The notes under the pieces: generated by a model
Databases searched by the model: none
Told to the model about the DNA's origin: nothing
Seen by the model: only the letters and a program-made list of their open reading frames with translations
NCBI RefSeq assembly: GCF_001981305.1
Contig: NZ_MSCW01000007.1
Span: 186,001-250,000, forward strand
Direction: 5' to 3'
DNA from: Marinobacter lutaoensis
Lineage (GTDB): Bacteria; Pseudomonadota; Gammaproteobacteria; Pseudomonadales; Oleiphilaceae
DNA length: 64,000 nucleotides
Translations under genes and position numbers: made by a program
In this document: positions 11,787 to 20,890 of the stretch, piece after piece
Layout: each line of letters opens with the position of its first letter
Position numbering within the stretch: position 1 is the stretch's first letter

Positions 11787-12791
11787 TCAGGCAGAACCTA
11801 CCAAGCGAGCCAGCTCGACGGTCCGGTTGGCGTAACCCCATTCGTTGTCGTACCAGGCGTAGATCTTCACCTGGGTACCGTTGACCACCATAGTGGACAG
11901 GGCATCGACAATGGATGACCGTGGGTCGGTTGTATAATCAATCGACACCAACGGACGCTCTTCGTAGCCCAGAATGTCTTTCAGCTCACCTTCGGCGGCT
12001 TCTTTCAGAAGACGATTGACCGTTTCACGGTCCGTGGGCTGCTCGACTTCAAACACGCAGTCCGTCAGTGACGCATTGGTCAACGGAACGCGAACCGCAT
12101 GGCCGTCGAGCCGGCCTTTCAGCTCCGGGAAGATCTCGATGATGGCCGTGGCCGAACCCGTGGTTGTGGGGATCAGAGAACTGCCACAGGACCGGGCCCG
12201 CCGCAGGTCTTTGTGGGGCGCATCGAGAATCGTCTGGGTGTTGGTCAGGCTGTGAATGGTGGTGATGGAGCCGTGCTTGATACCCAGCTTCTCATGAATC
12301 ACCTTCACCACCGGAGCGAGGCAGTTGGTGGTACACGAGGCAGCCGTCACAATGCGGTCGTTAGCGGGGTCGAAACTCTTGTCGTTTACGCCAACCACAA
12401 TATTTCTGGCACCGGCTTCCTTCACTGGGGCAGTCACTACTACGCGCTTCACACCCTGATCCAGATACCCCTGCAGCACCTCGACCGTCTTCATTTTGCC
12501 GCTGGCTTCAATCACCAGATCACAGCCGGACCAATCCGTTTCCGCAATGGTTTTGTTGCGGGTAACGCGAATCCGCTGCTCGCCGATCATGATATGGTCG
12601 CCGTCCACCCCGGCCTCGTGGCCCCAGCGGCCGTGTACACTGTCAAAGTTCAGCAAGTGCGCCAGCGTGTGTGCATCCGCGCCGGGGTCATTGATCGCGA
12701 CAAACTCCATGTCCGGCCACTCCCAGGCCGCCCGAAGGGCCAACCGGCCAATCCGGCCAAACCCGTTAATACCTACCTTGATCTTGCTCAT
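11787..12791 (-). CDS. ArsJ-associated glyceraldehyde-3-phosphate dehydrogenase
   Basis: A 334-residue type I GAPDH. NAD-binding [14 protein letters not shown] is at the N-terminus, the catalytic C153 is in [10 protein letters not shown], and the partner His lies in the HSLTNTQ segment. Its position between the ArsC-ArsR fusion and arsJ marks it as the arsenate-using GAPDH of the ars operon, making 1-arseno-3-phosphoglycerate for ArsJ, rather than the housekeeping glycolytic copy. It is on the minus strand, in the same operon as its neighbours. Confidence 0.94.
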   Translation of the reverse strand: MSKIKVGINGFGRIGRLALRAAWEWPDMEFVAINDPGADAHTLAHLLNFDSVHGRWGHEAGVDGDHIMIGEQRIRVTRNKTIAETDWSGCDLVIEASGKMKTVEVLQGYLDQGVKRVVVTAPVKEAGARNIVVGVNDKSFDPANDRIVTAASCTTNCLAPVVKVIHEKLGIKHGSITTIHSLTNTQTILDAPHKDLRRARSCGSSLIPTTTGSATAIIEIFPELKGRLDGHAVRVPLTNASLTDCVFEVEQPTDRETVNRLLKEAAEGELKDILGYEERPLVSIDYTTDPRSSIVDALSTMVVNGTQVKIYAWYDNEWGYANRTVELARLVGSA

Positions 12792-12836
12792 AATGGACTC
12801 CTTCGAAGCTCTTTTATCAATAAATTCATGGTCATT

Positions 12837-13601
12837 TCAGACAAGCCGGATACCGGGCCGGTCAGGCATCGCCAGAAGTGCCGCTTTCTCCCGTTGTGTG
12901 AGCCCGGGGTTACTTTCCGCCGTCTCGTCCAGAACCCGGAGCACCCAGGGCGGCAACTGGGGATGCAGGTAGTAAAAGACCCACTGCCCCCTGCGTTCCG
13001 TCTCAAGCAGTCCGGCCTCCCTCAGCGTCGCGAGGTGCCGGCTGATTTTCGGTTGCGGGGCATCGAGCGCTGCGGTCAGCTCGTTGACGCAGAGTTTCTT
13101 CTGATCGCGGATCAGCATCAGCATGGCCAGGCGAAGCTCTTCTCCTAATGCCCGGAATACGTCAGCCGGTTTGTAATCCATCGGCTTCATCCCGGTTTCT
13201 TTCTGGTGCACCAGGGTGAACAGCCCGATTCGCTCCTTCAGTTCTTTGAGGGTGAGGGCAAAGGTCGCATGGCGGTTGCTGGGGACCGGGTCCGGAAAAT
13301 CCCATGCAATCTGCTGGGCCGACGGACAGACGCTGCCACATTCGTTGGCGGCCTTCTCACAGAGGGTAATCACATAATCCCATTCTTCCTCCTGCAAATC
13401 AGCCAATGACTTGCTGTGGAGTCCGTCTACCTCGATTCCGGATTCTTTGAGCACCTGCAACGCCATGGGATGGGGCCCGGCAGGCTCAGTGCCGGCACTG
13501 GCAACCTCAAAGCGGTCGCCCGCCATGTGTTTTAACAACGCCTCAGCCATGAGAGAGCGGGCGCTATTGGCGGTGCAGACAAACAGAACTCGGCGCTTCA
13601 T
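12837..13601 (-). CDS. Arsenate reductase (ArsC)-ArsR regulator fusion
   Basis: A 254-residue two-domain protein. Residues 1-135 are a low-molecular-weight phosphatase-type arsenate reductase: P-loop C9-TANSA-R15, with resolving cysteines C81 and C88 spaced as in the thioredoxin-coupled S. aureus ArsC. Residues 140-225 are an ArsR/SmtB winged helix (DVFRALGEELRLAMLMLI, then the recognition helix PQPKISRHLATLREAGLLE). The usual ArsR CxC metal site reads C171-V-N173, so one ligand is lost and As(III) sensing must use another arrangement. It is the first gene of the operon with GAPDH and arsJ, and probably binds the dyad at 13613-13636. Confidence 0.92.
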   Translation of the reverse strand: MKRRVLFVCTANSARSLMAEALLKHMAGDRFEVASAGTEPAGPHPMALQVLKESGIEVDGLHSKSLADLQEEEWDYVITLCEKAANECGSVCPSAQQIAWDFPDPVPSNRHATFALTLKELKERIGLFTLVHQKETGMKPMDYKPADVFRALGEELRLAMLMLIRDQKKLCVNELTAALDAPQPKISRHLATLREAGLLETERRGQWVFYYLHPQLPPWVLRVLDETAESNPGLTQREKAALLAMPDRPGIRLV

Positions 13602-13612
13602 ATTCGATTATC

Positions 13613-13636
13613 CATATGTTGTATATTTTGCATATG
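13613..13636. promoter_or_regulatory. Probable ArsR operator in the ars divergent region
   Basis: Two CATATG hexamers (13613-13618 and 13631-13636) flank an AT-rich core; a further perfect palindrome GGATA-C-TATCC lies at 13646-13656. On the minus strand a GATAAT -10-like element (about 13605-13610) overlaps the dyad and lies only a few bases before the fusion gene start, suggesting a very short or absent leader. The dyad sits between the arsC-arsR operon and arsH, as expected for an autoregulated divergent ars promoter. Confidence 0.6.
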
Positions 13637-13813
13637 CTATTTTTTGGATACTATCCGAGGTCATCGACAATGTAAACCTGTGCAAGAACACGAGCACCTG
13701 AGCCTGAAAAAAATGTTCTGAAGGCAGCATCTTTTCGGCAAGAGGTTCGTCTTCTTATCGAACTCTAAGCCGACCATTTTCTTGAATTAAGTCGCACAAA
13801 ACTGAGGAGCGCC

Positions 13814-14530
13814 ATGGGTAACTCAGACCTGCCCAACGTCAACCCGGAACACTTTGTATCCCCCACCACCGCCCAGGTATTCGCGGACAAGCCTTCGACT
13901 CACGCCCCCCGCATCCTGCTGCTCTATGGCTCGTTACGAGCAAGATCGTTCAGCCGGCTGGCCGTGGAAGAAGCCGCCCGCCTGCTGGAGGCCATGGGTG
14001 CGGAAACCCGCATTTTTGACCCCCGCGGCCTGCCCCTGGCGGATGCCGAGGATGCCTCGCACCCGAAAGTTCAGGAACTTCGCAGCCTGACGGAATGGTC
14101 CGAGGGTATGGTGTGGTGTTCGCCGGAACGCCACGGCGCCATGACCGGCATCATGAAAACCCAGATTGACTGGATCCCGCTCTCGATTGGCGGCATGCGC
14201 CCCACCCAGGGCAAGACCCTGGCCGTGATGCAGGTTTGTGGCGGCTCCCAGTCTTTCAACGCGGTCAATCAGTTGAGGGTGCTTGGCCGATGGATGCGCA
14301 TGGTCACCATCCCCAATCAGTCGTCGGTGCCCAAGGCGTTTATGGAATTCGACGATAACGACCGAATGAAGCCTTCGCCGTATTACAACCGCATCGTCGA
14401 TGTGATGGAGGAGCTGGTGAAATTTACCCTGCTGATCCGGGATCGTAGCGACTACCTGACCGACCGGTATTCGGAGCGGGTAGAAAGTGCTGAAGAAGTC
14501 TCCAAACGCGTCAACCAGCGGTCAATGTGA
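13814..14530 (+). CDS. arsH: ArsH, NADPH-dependent FMN oxidoreductase of organoarsenical resistance
   Basis: A 238-residue flavodoxin-like protein. The FMN phosphate loop is [13 protein letters not shown] near residue 37, followed by the ArsH-specific [20 protein letters not shown] segment near 108 and an [17 protein letters not shown] stretch near 142. Characterised ArsH proteins oxidise trivalent methyl- and phenyl-arsenicals to less toxic pentavalent forms. GAGGAG is at 13803-13808. It is followed 10 bases later by acr3, forming an operon divergent from the ArsC-ArsR unit. Confidence 0.95.
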   Translation: MGNSDLPNVNPEHFVSPTTAQVFADKPSTHAPRILLLYGSLRARSFSRLAVEEAARLLEAMGAETRIFDPRGLPLADAEDASHPKVQELRSLTEWSEGMVWCSPERHGAMTGIMKTQIDWIPLSIGGMRPTQGKTLAVMQVCGGSQSFNAVNQLRVLGRWMRMVTIPNQSSVPKAFMEFDDNDRMKPSPYYNRIVDVMEELVKFTLLIRDRSDYLTDRYSERVESAEEVSKRVNQRSM

Positions 14531-14540
14531 GGGAAGGGCG

Positions 14541-15611
14541 ATGAACAGCAGCACCGAAATGACCCAGGCGGAAAGCTCTGGCGAAGGCATGGATCTGTTC
14601 GGCCGGTATCTGTCGGTGTGGGTGGCTCTGGCCATCATGGCCGGCGTGGCGCTCGGCCAGTTGGCGCCGGTGATACCGGAAACCCTGTCTCGTTTCGAAT
14701 ACGCTCAGGTCTCCATTCCCATCGCCATTCTGATCTGGGCGATGATCTTCCCGATGATGGCGCAGATTGATTTCAGTGCCGTGGTCGGAGTGGGAAAAGA
14801 ACCGAAAGGCCTGGCCATTACCACCATCGTCAACTGGCTGATCAAACCCTTTACCATGTTTGCGATTGCCTGGTTCTTTCTGACAGTGGTTTTCGAGCCA
14901 TTTATTGCCCCAGAGCTGGCGAGTGAGTACCTGGCCGGCGCGATCCTGCTGGGTGCGGCCCCCTGCACTGCGATGGTCTTCGTCTGGAGCTACCTGACCA
15001 AGGGCGATGCCGCCTATACGCTGGTGCAGGTGTCCCTGAACGACCTGATCATGTTGTTTGCGTTTGCACCGATTGTTGTTTTCCTGCTGGGCATTTCCGA
15101 TATCGAAGTACCCTGGGATACCGTCATACTGTCCGTGGTGCTGTACATTGTCATTCCGCTGACCGCTGGCTACCTGACCCGACGCACGTTGATTGCCCGC
15201 CGGGGACAGCGCTGGTACGACGAAGTGTTCATGAAACGTCTCGGCCCTGTTACCCCGGCGGCACTGATTGTCACCCTGGTACTGCTGTTCGCCTTTCAGG
15301 GCGAGGTGATCCTGAACAATCCCCTGCATATCCTGCTGATCGCCGTGCCACTGGTTGTTCAGACCTTCCTGATTTTCTTCCTGGCCTACGGCTGGGCCCG
15401 GCTTTGGAAGGTGCGCCACTGCATCGCAGCGCCCGGCGCCATGATCGGCGCCAGCAATTTCTTTGAGCTTGCGGTCGCTACGGCCATCGGACTGCTCGGT
15501 CTACAATCCGGGGCGGCTTTGGCGACCGTGGTTGGCGTGCTGGTGGAGGTTCCACTGATGTTGATGCTGGTACGCATCGCCAACAGGACCCGGGATCGGT
15601 TCCCGGCCTGA
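14541..15611 (+). CDS. acr3: Arsenite efflux permease ACR3
   Basis: A 356-residue membrane protein with ten hydrophobic segments. The ACR3 signature GAAPCTAMVFVWSYLTKGD contains the catalytic Cys. FAPIVVFLLG and the C-terminal GASNFFELAVATAIGL are also typical. It exports As(III) produced by the ArsC domain at 12837. The start at ATG 14541 with GGGAAGGG ahead is preferred over an upstream GTG or ATG inside arsH. It is the second ACR3/BASS-type gene in the island; this one is the canonical form. Confidence 0.95.
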   Translation: MNSSTEMTQAESSGEGMDLFGRYLSVWVALAIMAGVALGQLAPVIPETLSRFEYAQVSIPIAILIWAMIFPMMAQIDFSAVVGVGKEPKGLAITTIVNWLIKPFTMFAIAWFFLTVVFEPFIAPELASEYLAGAILLGAAPCTAMVFVWSYLTKGDAAYTLVQVSLNDLIMLFAFAPIVVFLLGISDIEVPWDTVILSVVLYIVIPLTAGYLTRRTLIARRGQRWYDEVFMKRLGPVTPAALIVTLVLLFAFQGEVILNNPLHILLIAVPLVVQTFLIFFLAYGWARLWKVRHCIAAPGAMIGASNFFELAVATAIGLLGLQSGAALATVVGVLVEVPLMLMLVRIANRTRDRFPA

Positions 15612-15658
15612 GGGCCCTGCCCAGCCGGCACCCCATTCGCCGTCACGGCTTCACAGCC

Positions 15659-16054
15659 TCACGCGACAGACGATAGAACCAAGTTCACAACAACAGTTAC
15701 TAAAACAGAGGAGTACAGTAAAAAGAACGGAACGATGATCCATGCTTGCCAACTTTTTGGTAACAACACACACGGGTTCCCCAACAAAGAGGCACGCCTT
15801 CGTAAAAAGGGAAAGGGAGTTGAACGCAAAACGAGATAAGCAAAAACATTACTGCTTCTCATCAGACGCCCGATAACTTTTCCAGTCCAGATCACTCGCG
15901 CAGCTGAAATAGCGCTTCCCTCAGTCGCCACACGGTGTTCAATCAAAATCACATATCGGAAACTAATAGTAAGGATAACGAGTAGCGGCAATAGTCCAAA
16001 GAACAGGCTGAAGTTACCGATGTGAGCCAGAACATAAATAGCTTTGTCATTCAT
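15659..16054 (-). CDS. Uncharacterised small membrane protein
   Basis: A 131-residue protein, not recognised as a named family. It has a hydrophobic helix at about 14-37 and another at about 108-128, with a basic middle section (GRLMRS, FLRRRA). Base composition is visibly more AT-rich than its neighbours. It is supported as a real gene by a decayed tandem paralogue at 16086-16430 that aligns along most of its length. It has a poor ribosome-binding site. Confidence 0.55.
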   Translation of the reverse strand: MNDKAIYVLAHIGNFSLFFGLLPLLVILTISFRYVILIEHRVATEGSAISAARVIWTGKVIGRLMRSSNVFAYLVLRSTPFPFLRRRASLLGNPCVLLPKSWQAWIIVPFFLLYSSVLVTVVVNLVLSSVA

Positions 16055-16085
16055 TGGTCCGCATCCGCGCTACGATCAACCAACA

Positions 16086-16430
16086 TCAGCTGACCAAGCG
16101 TACTGGAACAGTTACGTCGTGGCGTCCAGCTAATCCAACGCTCCGAGATACCAACCTGACAAAAAAATACAGAAACATGGGAAGCACATACACCGTGAAA
16201 GGTACGGTGACCCACAGCTTCAAAGAACACGGCAAAGGTTCGCTTTCATCTCCCATCCGGGATTCAATGCGTGGGCCTATTCGTGGAAGGTTTCGAAATA
16301 CGAAAAATGCGTAAACATGTCCGCCCCTCATTCAGAGACCGATAGGACCATTTCCCCAAACACTGCGAATACCATCCAATTGCTTACTTGGCGTCGCAAT
16401 TCGCCGTTCGACTTTCGAGGTTTTACGAAA
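16086..16430 (-). pseudogene. Decayed tandem copy of the 15659-16054 membrane protein
   Basis: Reading from 16430 on the minus strand, the frame begins FRKTSKVERRIAT and crosses an in-frame TGA at 16332-16334. It then continues MRGGHVYAFFVFR to a second hydrophobic helix. It aligns without gaps to the intact neighbour from its FRYVILIEHRVAT through MRSSNVFAYLVLR, and with one gap to the shared LP-S-W--VPF block. Conserved positions include E-R-AT, R--W, IG, MR, V-A--V-R. The first membrane helix is missing or unrelated. It is separated from the intact copy by 31 bases, a head-to-tail duplication. Confidence 0.55.
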
Positions 16431-16492
16431 GGGATCGGCAACGACAATCATTTCGCCCGGTGACCGGCAAAGAACTCTGCAAAGTAGCCGCG

Positions 16493-16540
16493 GGCTCAGC
16501 CAAACCCGCCGTCCTCAGGGACTTTGATGTTGGCTGAGCC
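16493..16540. repeat. 11-bp inverted repeat with 26-base loop
   Basis: GGCTCAGCCAA at 16493-16503 pairs perfectly with TTGGCTGAGCC at 16530-16540. It lies in the non-coding stretch 16431-16626 at the right edge of the resistance island. It could be a terminator or a remnant of a mobile element end; the sequence does not decide. Nothing else is seen in this stretch. Confidence 0.5.
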
Positions 16541-16626
16541 GACTCTGCCACAGTTACCGTACCCGCAACGCCCCCTTTCGCCACATCGGGCCTGCGAAGG
16601 GCGCCGGCAAACCGGCACCGGCGTCC

Positions 16627-17133
16627 TCAACGAGCCGCCGTCCCGGCCGTCAGCGCCTTGATCACCTCATGTTCGAGGTCGATCTTGAGGCGGGAGTCCT
16701 GGGTCAGGAAACCGGCGATCTTGCGCCCGATCAGCGGCAGGTCGCAACGCACCCTCAGCGAGACCTGATTACGGCAACCGTCGCCATGCCGCAACAGGCG
16801 CATCATACCGGTCATCCGGGCCGGGACCCCGGCCAGATGGACGCGGAACTCACAGTGCCATTCGTCCTCGTTCTTTCGGAACCAGTGCTCCTCCTGGCGA
16901 ACCGAATTCCACTCCCGGTGAAAACTGGCCAGAATGGCCGGCACCTCCTGTGACGCCCGAACCTCCCGTTCCACCACCAGCTTGGCCGAGGCGGGTTCGC
17001 GGCGGAGCTCCCGCACCACCACGTCCCGGGCCCCCAACCGGGCGTTTTTCTCACGGATGAGCGTTTCGTCGAAGAACTGCTCCAGCAGCTGTTCCAGCGG
17101 TGCCTCATAGGCGTGTGTGACTTCAAACTCCAT
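16627..17133 (-). CDS. DUF2505 (START/SRPBCC-like) family protein
   Basis: A 168-residue cytosolic protein opening MEFEVTHAYEAPLEQLLEQF, typical of the DUF2505 family, which has a polyketide-cyclase/START-like fold that could bind a lipid. Function is unknown. ATG 17133 has GGAG eight bases ahead. A longer frame extending through the bioA region to 18051 is only the antisense shadow of bioA and is not used. It is the first core gene right of the island, divergent from bioA. Confidence 0.8.
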   Translation of the reverse strand: MEFEVTHAYEAPLEQLLEQFFDETLIREKNARLGARDVVVRELRREPASAKLVVEREVRASQEVPAILASFHREWNSVRQEEHWFRKNEDEWHCEFRVHLAGVPARMTGMMRLLRHGDGCRNQVSLRVRCDLPLIGRKIAGFLTQDSRLKIDLEHEVIKALTAGTAAR

Positions 17134-17301
17134 GGCCGACTCCGTTTTCTTGTTTCCCGGGATTGTGGGCTGCCACCGTGGCGGCGCCATTGGCCGCTGG
17201 GGCACGGCCGCCAGGCATGGTGGCCAGCCCGCGCGGTTAACTGTAAGATCCCGACTGGTTAACAGAACACACCCGCACCACGACGTGACCGGAGACAGCC
17301 C

Positions 17302-18651
17302 ATGAACAACGCCGAGCTGGTCGCCCGCGACCTGAAAGCCGTCTGGCACCCCTGCACCCAGATGAAAGACCACGAAACCCTGCCGTTGATCCCCATCAAG
17401 CGAGGCGAAGGCGTCTGGCTGGAGGACTTCGAGGGCAACCGTTACATCGATGCGGTCAGTTCCTGGTGGGTCAACCTGTTCGGGCACGCCAATCCGCGCA
17501 TCAACGCCGCCATCCGGGAGCAGACGGAACAGTTGGAGCACGTCATCCTTGCCGGCTTTACCCACGAGCCGGTGGTCCGCCTGTCCGAGCGCCTGGTGTC
17601 CGTCACCCCCGAGGGTCTGAACCGCTGTTTCTATGCCGACAACGGCTCGTCCGCCATCGAGGTGGCGCTGAAGATGAGCTACCACTACTGGAAGAACCTG
17701 GGCCGGCCGGGCAAGAAAAACTTCGTCAACCTGAGCAACAGCTACCACGGCGAAACGCTGGGTGCCCTGGCGCTGGGCGACGTGTCGCTGTACAAGGACA
17801 CCTACCAGCCGCTGCTGATGGACGTGCTGACCGCGCCCTCCCCCGACGCCTACCTCAAGGAACCGGGAGAAACCGACGAGGCCTATGCCCTGCGCCAGTT
17901 CGAGGCGATGGAGCGGTTGCTGGCGGAGAAGCACGAGGAAATCTGCGCGGTGGTGGTGGAACCGCTGATTCAGTGTGCCGGCCACATGCGCATGCACCAT
18001 CCGATCTACCACACCCGGCTGCGGGAGGCCTGCGACCGCTATCAGGTCCACCTGATTGCCGATGAGATCGCGGTGGGATTCGGCCGCACCGGCACCCTGT
18101 TCGCCTGCGAGCAGTCGGGCATCAGCCCGGACTTCCTGTGCCTGTCAAAGGGGCTGACCGCCGGCTACTTGCCGCTGTCCGTGGTGCTGACCACCGACCG
18201 TGTGTACGAGGCCTTCTACGACGACTATCAGACCCTGCGGGCGTTCCTGCACAGTCACAGTTACACGGGCAATCCGATCGGCTGCGCGGTGGCGTTGGCC
18301 ACCCTGGACATCTTCCGGGACGAACAGGTGATCGAGAACAACCGCCAGCTGGCCCGCTGCATGGCCGAGTCGGTGGCGCATCTGGCGGACCACCCGAACG
18401 TCGGTGACATCCGCCAGCACGGCATGACCCTGGCGATCGAAATGGTCAGGGACAAGGCCCACAAGACCCCCTTTCCCTGGCAGGAGCGACGGGGACTGCG
18501 GGTGTACCAGCACGCCCTCACCCGCCAGGCACTGCTTCGCCCGCTAGGCAATGTGGTGTACTTTATGCCTCCGTATGTGATCACCGAAGAGCAGATCCGT
18601 CATCTGGCTCAGGTGGCCACCGAAGGCATCGAACTGGCAGTGAAGGACTGA
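17302..18651 (+). CDS. bioA: Adenosylmethionine-8-amino-7-oxononanoate aminotransferase
   Basis: A 449-residue class III PLP aminotransferase that makes 7,8-diaminopelargonate in biotin synthesis, with S-adenosylmethionine as amino donor. Visible are WHPCTQMKDHE at the N-terminus, the SSWWVNLFGH substrate segment, IADEIAVGFGRTG for PLP ring binding, and the Schiff-base Lys in CLSKGLTAG. GGAG is at 17291-17294. No other bio gene is nearby. rsmE follows after six bases, a frequent partner in this lineage. Confidence 0.96.
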   Translation: MNNAELVARDLKAVWHPCTQMKDHETLPLIPIKRGEGVWLEDFEGNRYIDAVSSWWVNLFGHANPRINAAIREQTEQLEHVILAGFTHEPVVRLSERLVSVTPEGLNRCFYADNGSSAIEVALKMSYHYWKNLGRPGKKNFVNLSNSYHGETLGALALGDVSLYKDTYQPLLMDVLTAPSPDAYLKEPGETDEAYALRQFEAMERLLAEKHEEICAVVVEPLIQCAGHMRMHHPIYHTRLREACDRYQVHLIADEIAVGFGRTGTLFACEQSGISPDFLCLSKGLTAGYLPLSVVLTTDRVYEAFYDDYQTLRAFLHSHSYTGNPIGCAVALATLDIFRDEQVIENNRQLARCMAESVAHLADHPNVGDIRQHGMTLAIEMVRDKAHKTPFPWQERRGLRVYQHALTRQALLRPLGNVVYFMPPYVITEEQIRHLAQVATEGIELAVKD

Positions 18652-18657
18652 CACCGG

Positions 18658-19401
18658 ATGCGCATCCCGCGAATCTACACGGACACGCCCCTGGCGGTCG
18701 GGCAGACCGCCGCCCTGGATGACAACGCCGCCCAGCACGTGGGCCGGGTCCTGCGCATGCAGCCTGGCCAGGAGCTGCGGCTGTTCAACGGCAACGGCCA
18801 CGACTACCCCGCCCGCATCGTCGAGGCGGGCAAGAAGCGGGTCGCGGCGACCATCCTTGAGGAAATCCCCAACCCCTCCGAATCCCCTCTGGAGATCGTA
18901 CTGGCCCAGACCCTGTCCAAGGGCGACCGGATGGACTATGCCGTGCAGAAGGCCACGGAACTGGGCGTGACCCGCATCGTGCCGCTGACCTCCGAGCGCT
19001 GCGATGTCCGGCTCCGAGGGGATCGCGAGGACAAGCGGTTGAAGCACTGGCAGCAGGTGGCCATCAGCGCCGCCGAACAGTGCGGGCGGGCCCGGGTTCC
19101 TCAGCTGATGCCGGTGATGTCACTGCCGGAATGGTTCGACCTGGCCCGAGACTGTGATCTCCGCCTGGTGCTCCACCACCGCACCGAGCAATCCCTGACG
19201 ACCCTGGCCCGCCCCACCCGTGTCGCGCTCATGATCGGGCCGGAGGGGGGGTTCAGTGGCGATGAAGTCGCGGCGGCGGAGGCTGCGGGGTTCGTTCCGG
19301 TCGCCCTCGGCCCCAGGGTATTGCGCACCGAGACTGCCCCGGTCGCGGCGCTGACACTGTGCCAATGGCTGTGGGGGGATTTCGGCGGGCACCGGGGGTA
19401 G
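18658..19401 (+). CDS. rsmE: 16S rRNA m3U1498 methyltransferase RsmE
   Basis: A 247-residue SPOUT methyltransferase. It has an N-terminal PUA-like domain (MRIPRIYTDTPL, DDNAAQHVGRVLRM), then the trefoil-knot SAM domain with QKATELGVTRIVPLTSERC and the knot motif MIGPEGGFSGDE near 184, followed by LGPRVLRTETA. It methylates U1498 in the 30S decoding region. It starts six bases after bioA, in the same operon, and is followed directly by a perfect palindrome. Confidence 0.97.
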   Translation: MRIPRIYTDTPLAVGQTAALDDNAAQHVGRVLRMQPGQELRLFNGNGHDYPARIVEAGKKRVAATILEEIPNPSESPLEIVLAQTLSKGDRMDYAVQKATELGVTRIVPLTSERCDVRLRGDREDKRLKHWQQVAISAAEQCGRARVPQLMPVMSLPEWFDLARDCDLRLVLHHRTEQSLTTLARPTRVALMIGPEGGFSGDEVAAAEAAGFVPVALGPRVLRTETAPVAALTLCQWLWGDFGGHRG

Positions 19402-19428
19402 CCCGGCGGCACGGCCGTGCCGCCGGGC
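19401..19428. terminator. Perfect 28-base palindrome after rsmE
   Basis: GCCCGGCGGCACGG and its exact reverse complement abut with no spacer, beginning at the last base of the rsmE stop. It would fold into a stable GC hairpin. No T-run follows, so it is probably a Rho-independent-like block or an mRNA 3' stabiliser. Confidence 0.55.
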
Positions 19429-19566
19429 TCGGCCGGCATCCCAGTCATTGACAGCCGGCGGGGCCGGTCACATGATCCGTGTCTGACAATTTCAGGGTTT
19501 GCGCGCACCTGCCGATGCCTGGCCACCCCGGGCCAGTAACAACACGACGACGAGTACGAGTACCGG

Positions 19567-20796
19567 ATGACGAGCCTGCTGACCTCCCCCGAATTCTGGC
19601 AATACCTGAGCATCCCCGTGATTGCGGCGCTGATCGGCTGGTCCACCAACTGGCTGGCCATCCAGATGACCTTCTACCCACTGGAGTTTGTCGGCAGGCC
19701 ACCGTTGCTGGGCTGGCAGGGCATCATTCCCTCCAAGGCCCGGAAAATGGCGGCCAAGAGCGTGGATGCCACCATTGCCAAGATCGGCACCGTGCAGGAG
19801 ATTTTTCAGCAGATCGATCCCCAGGTGCTGGCCGCGCACATCGTCCACTCGGTGGACCCGCGCATCGAAGAGTATGTCGACGAGCTGATGCTCCGGGACT
19901 ACCCCACCTTCTGGGAGAATCTGCCGGCCTCGGCCCGGCGCATGGTGTACGAGCGGGTCCGAAAATCCACGCCGCAGCTGGTGAACAATCTGGTCGGGGA
20001 CGTTTCCGCGAACATCGAGGATCTACTCGACATCAAGGGCATGGTGATTGAGCGGCTGGCCGGAGACAAGCGCCTGCTGAACCGCATTTTTCTGGAATGC
20101 GGCGAGGTGGAGTTCCGCTTCATCATCAACTCCGGCCTCTACTTCGGGTTCCTGTTCGGCTTGGTGCAGATGGCCGTGTGGTACGTGTACCCGGCTTGGT
20201 GGGTGCTGCCGGTGTTCGGCCTGCTGGTGGGCTGGGCCACCAACTGGATTGCCCTGAACGTGATCTTCCGGCCGCTGCGGGCCCGCCAGATTGGCCCGTT
20301 CCGGCTCCAGGGCCTGTTCCTCAAGCGCCAGCCCGAGGTGGCCGAATCCTTCTGTCACATCGTGACCCATGAAATCCTGACGGTTGGCAACATCATCCAG
20401 GCCATTCTCGATGGCCCCAAGGGCGACCGGGCCCGCAACATGGTCAAGAAGCACATCAAGCCGCTGGTGGACGAAACCGCCGGCATGGGCAAGGCCCTCA
20501 CCCAGATGGCGTTCGGCCCGACCGGTTTCGCTTCCCTGAAAAACCGGGTGGGCGAGAAAGCCATCGAGATCTCCCGGACGTCCTTCAACAACCCGGTGTT
20601 CGAGCAAGACCGGGCCCGGGCGGTGGAGTCGATCATGGTGGAGCGCATGACGGCGCTCTCGTCCGAGGAGTTCCAGGACCTGCTGCGCCCCTGCTTCCAG
20701 GAAGACGAGATCAAGCTGATCCTGGTCGGCGCGTTCCTCGGCTTCGCCGCCGGACTCTGCCAGCTGATCTTCGTCTTCGGGGAGTCTCTCGTCTGA
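19567..20796 (+). CDS. DUF445 family membrane protein
   Basis: A 409-residue protein with an N-terminal membrane helix, a soluble alpha-helical segment, two central helices (about 184-235) and a C-terminal helix. The family motif appears twice: GWSTNWLAIQMTFYPL near 24 and GWATNWIALNVIFRPL near 223, suggesting an internal duplication of a small conserved element. Function is unknown. It follows rsmE by 165 bases with only a weak ribosome site. Confidence 0.88.
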   Translation: MTSLLTSPEFWQYLSIPVIAALIGWSTNWLAIQMTFYPLEFVGRPPLLGWQGIIPSKARKMAAKSVDATIAKIGTVQEIFQQIDPQVLAAHIVHSVDPRIEEYVDELMLRDYPTFWENLPASARRMVYERVRKSTPQLVNNLVGDVSANIEDLLDIKGMVIERLAGDKRLLNRIFLECGEVEFRFIINSGLYFGFLFGLVQMAVWYVYPAWWVLPVFGLLVGWATNWIALNVIFRPLRARQIGPFRLQGLFLKRQPEVAESFCHIVTHEILTVGNIIQAILDGPKGDRARNMVKKHIKPLVDETAGMGKALTQMAFGPTGFASLKNRVGEKAIEISRTSFNNPVFEQDRARAVESIMVERMTALSSEEFQDLLRPCFQEDEIKLILVGAFLGFAAGLCQLIFVFGESLV

Positions 20797-20890
20797 CCCG
20801 CCCGCGAAGCTGTCAAACTGGCGGGGGCCCCACTATACTCCTATCGATACAGACAAAACCGTTTCACGCATGGTCGATGGGAGGCAGTGG

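Noticed and set aside
14487..14540. Upstream start for acr3 inside arsH
   Set aside because: It would add a hydrophilic leader absent from ACR3 proteins; ATG 14541 has a clear ribosome site.
16627..18051. Long minus-strand frame fusing a bioA antisense region to the DUF2505 gene
   Set aside because: Only the last 168 codons from ATG 17133, with a good ribosome site, make a recognisable protein; the rest is antisense to bioA.
19401..19428. Perfect palindrome as an attachment or dif-like site
   Set aside because: It abuts the rsmE stop and is pure GC hairpin; terminator-like function is the simpler reading, and no integrase is near.
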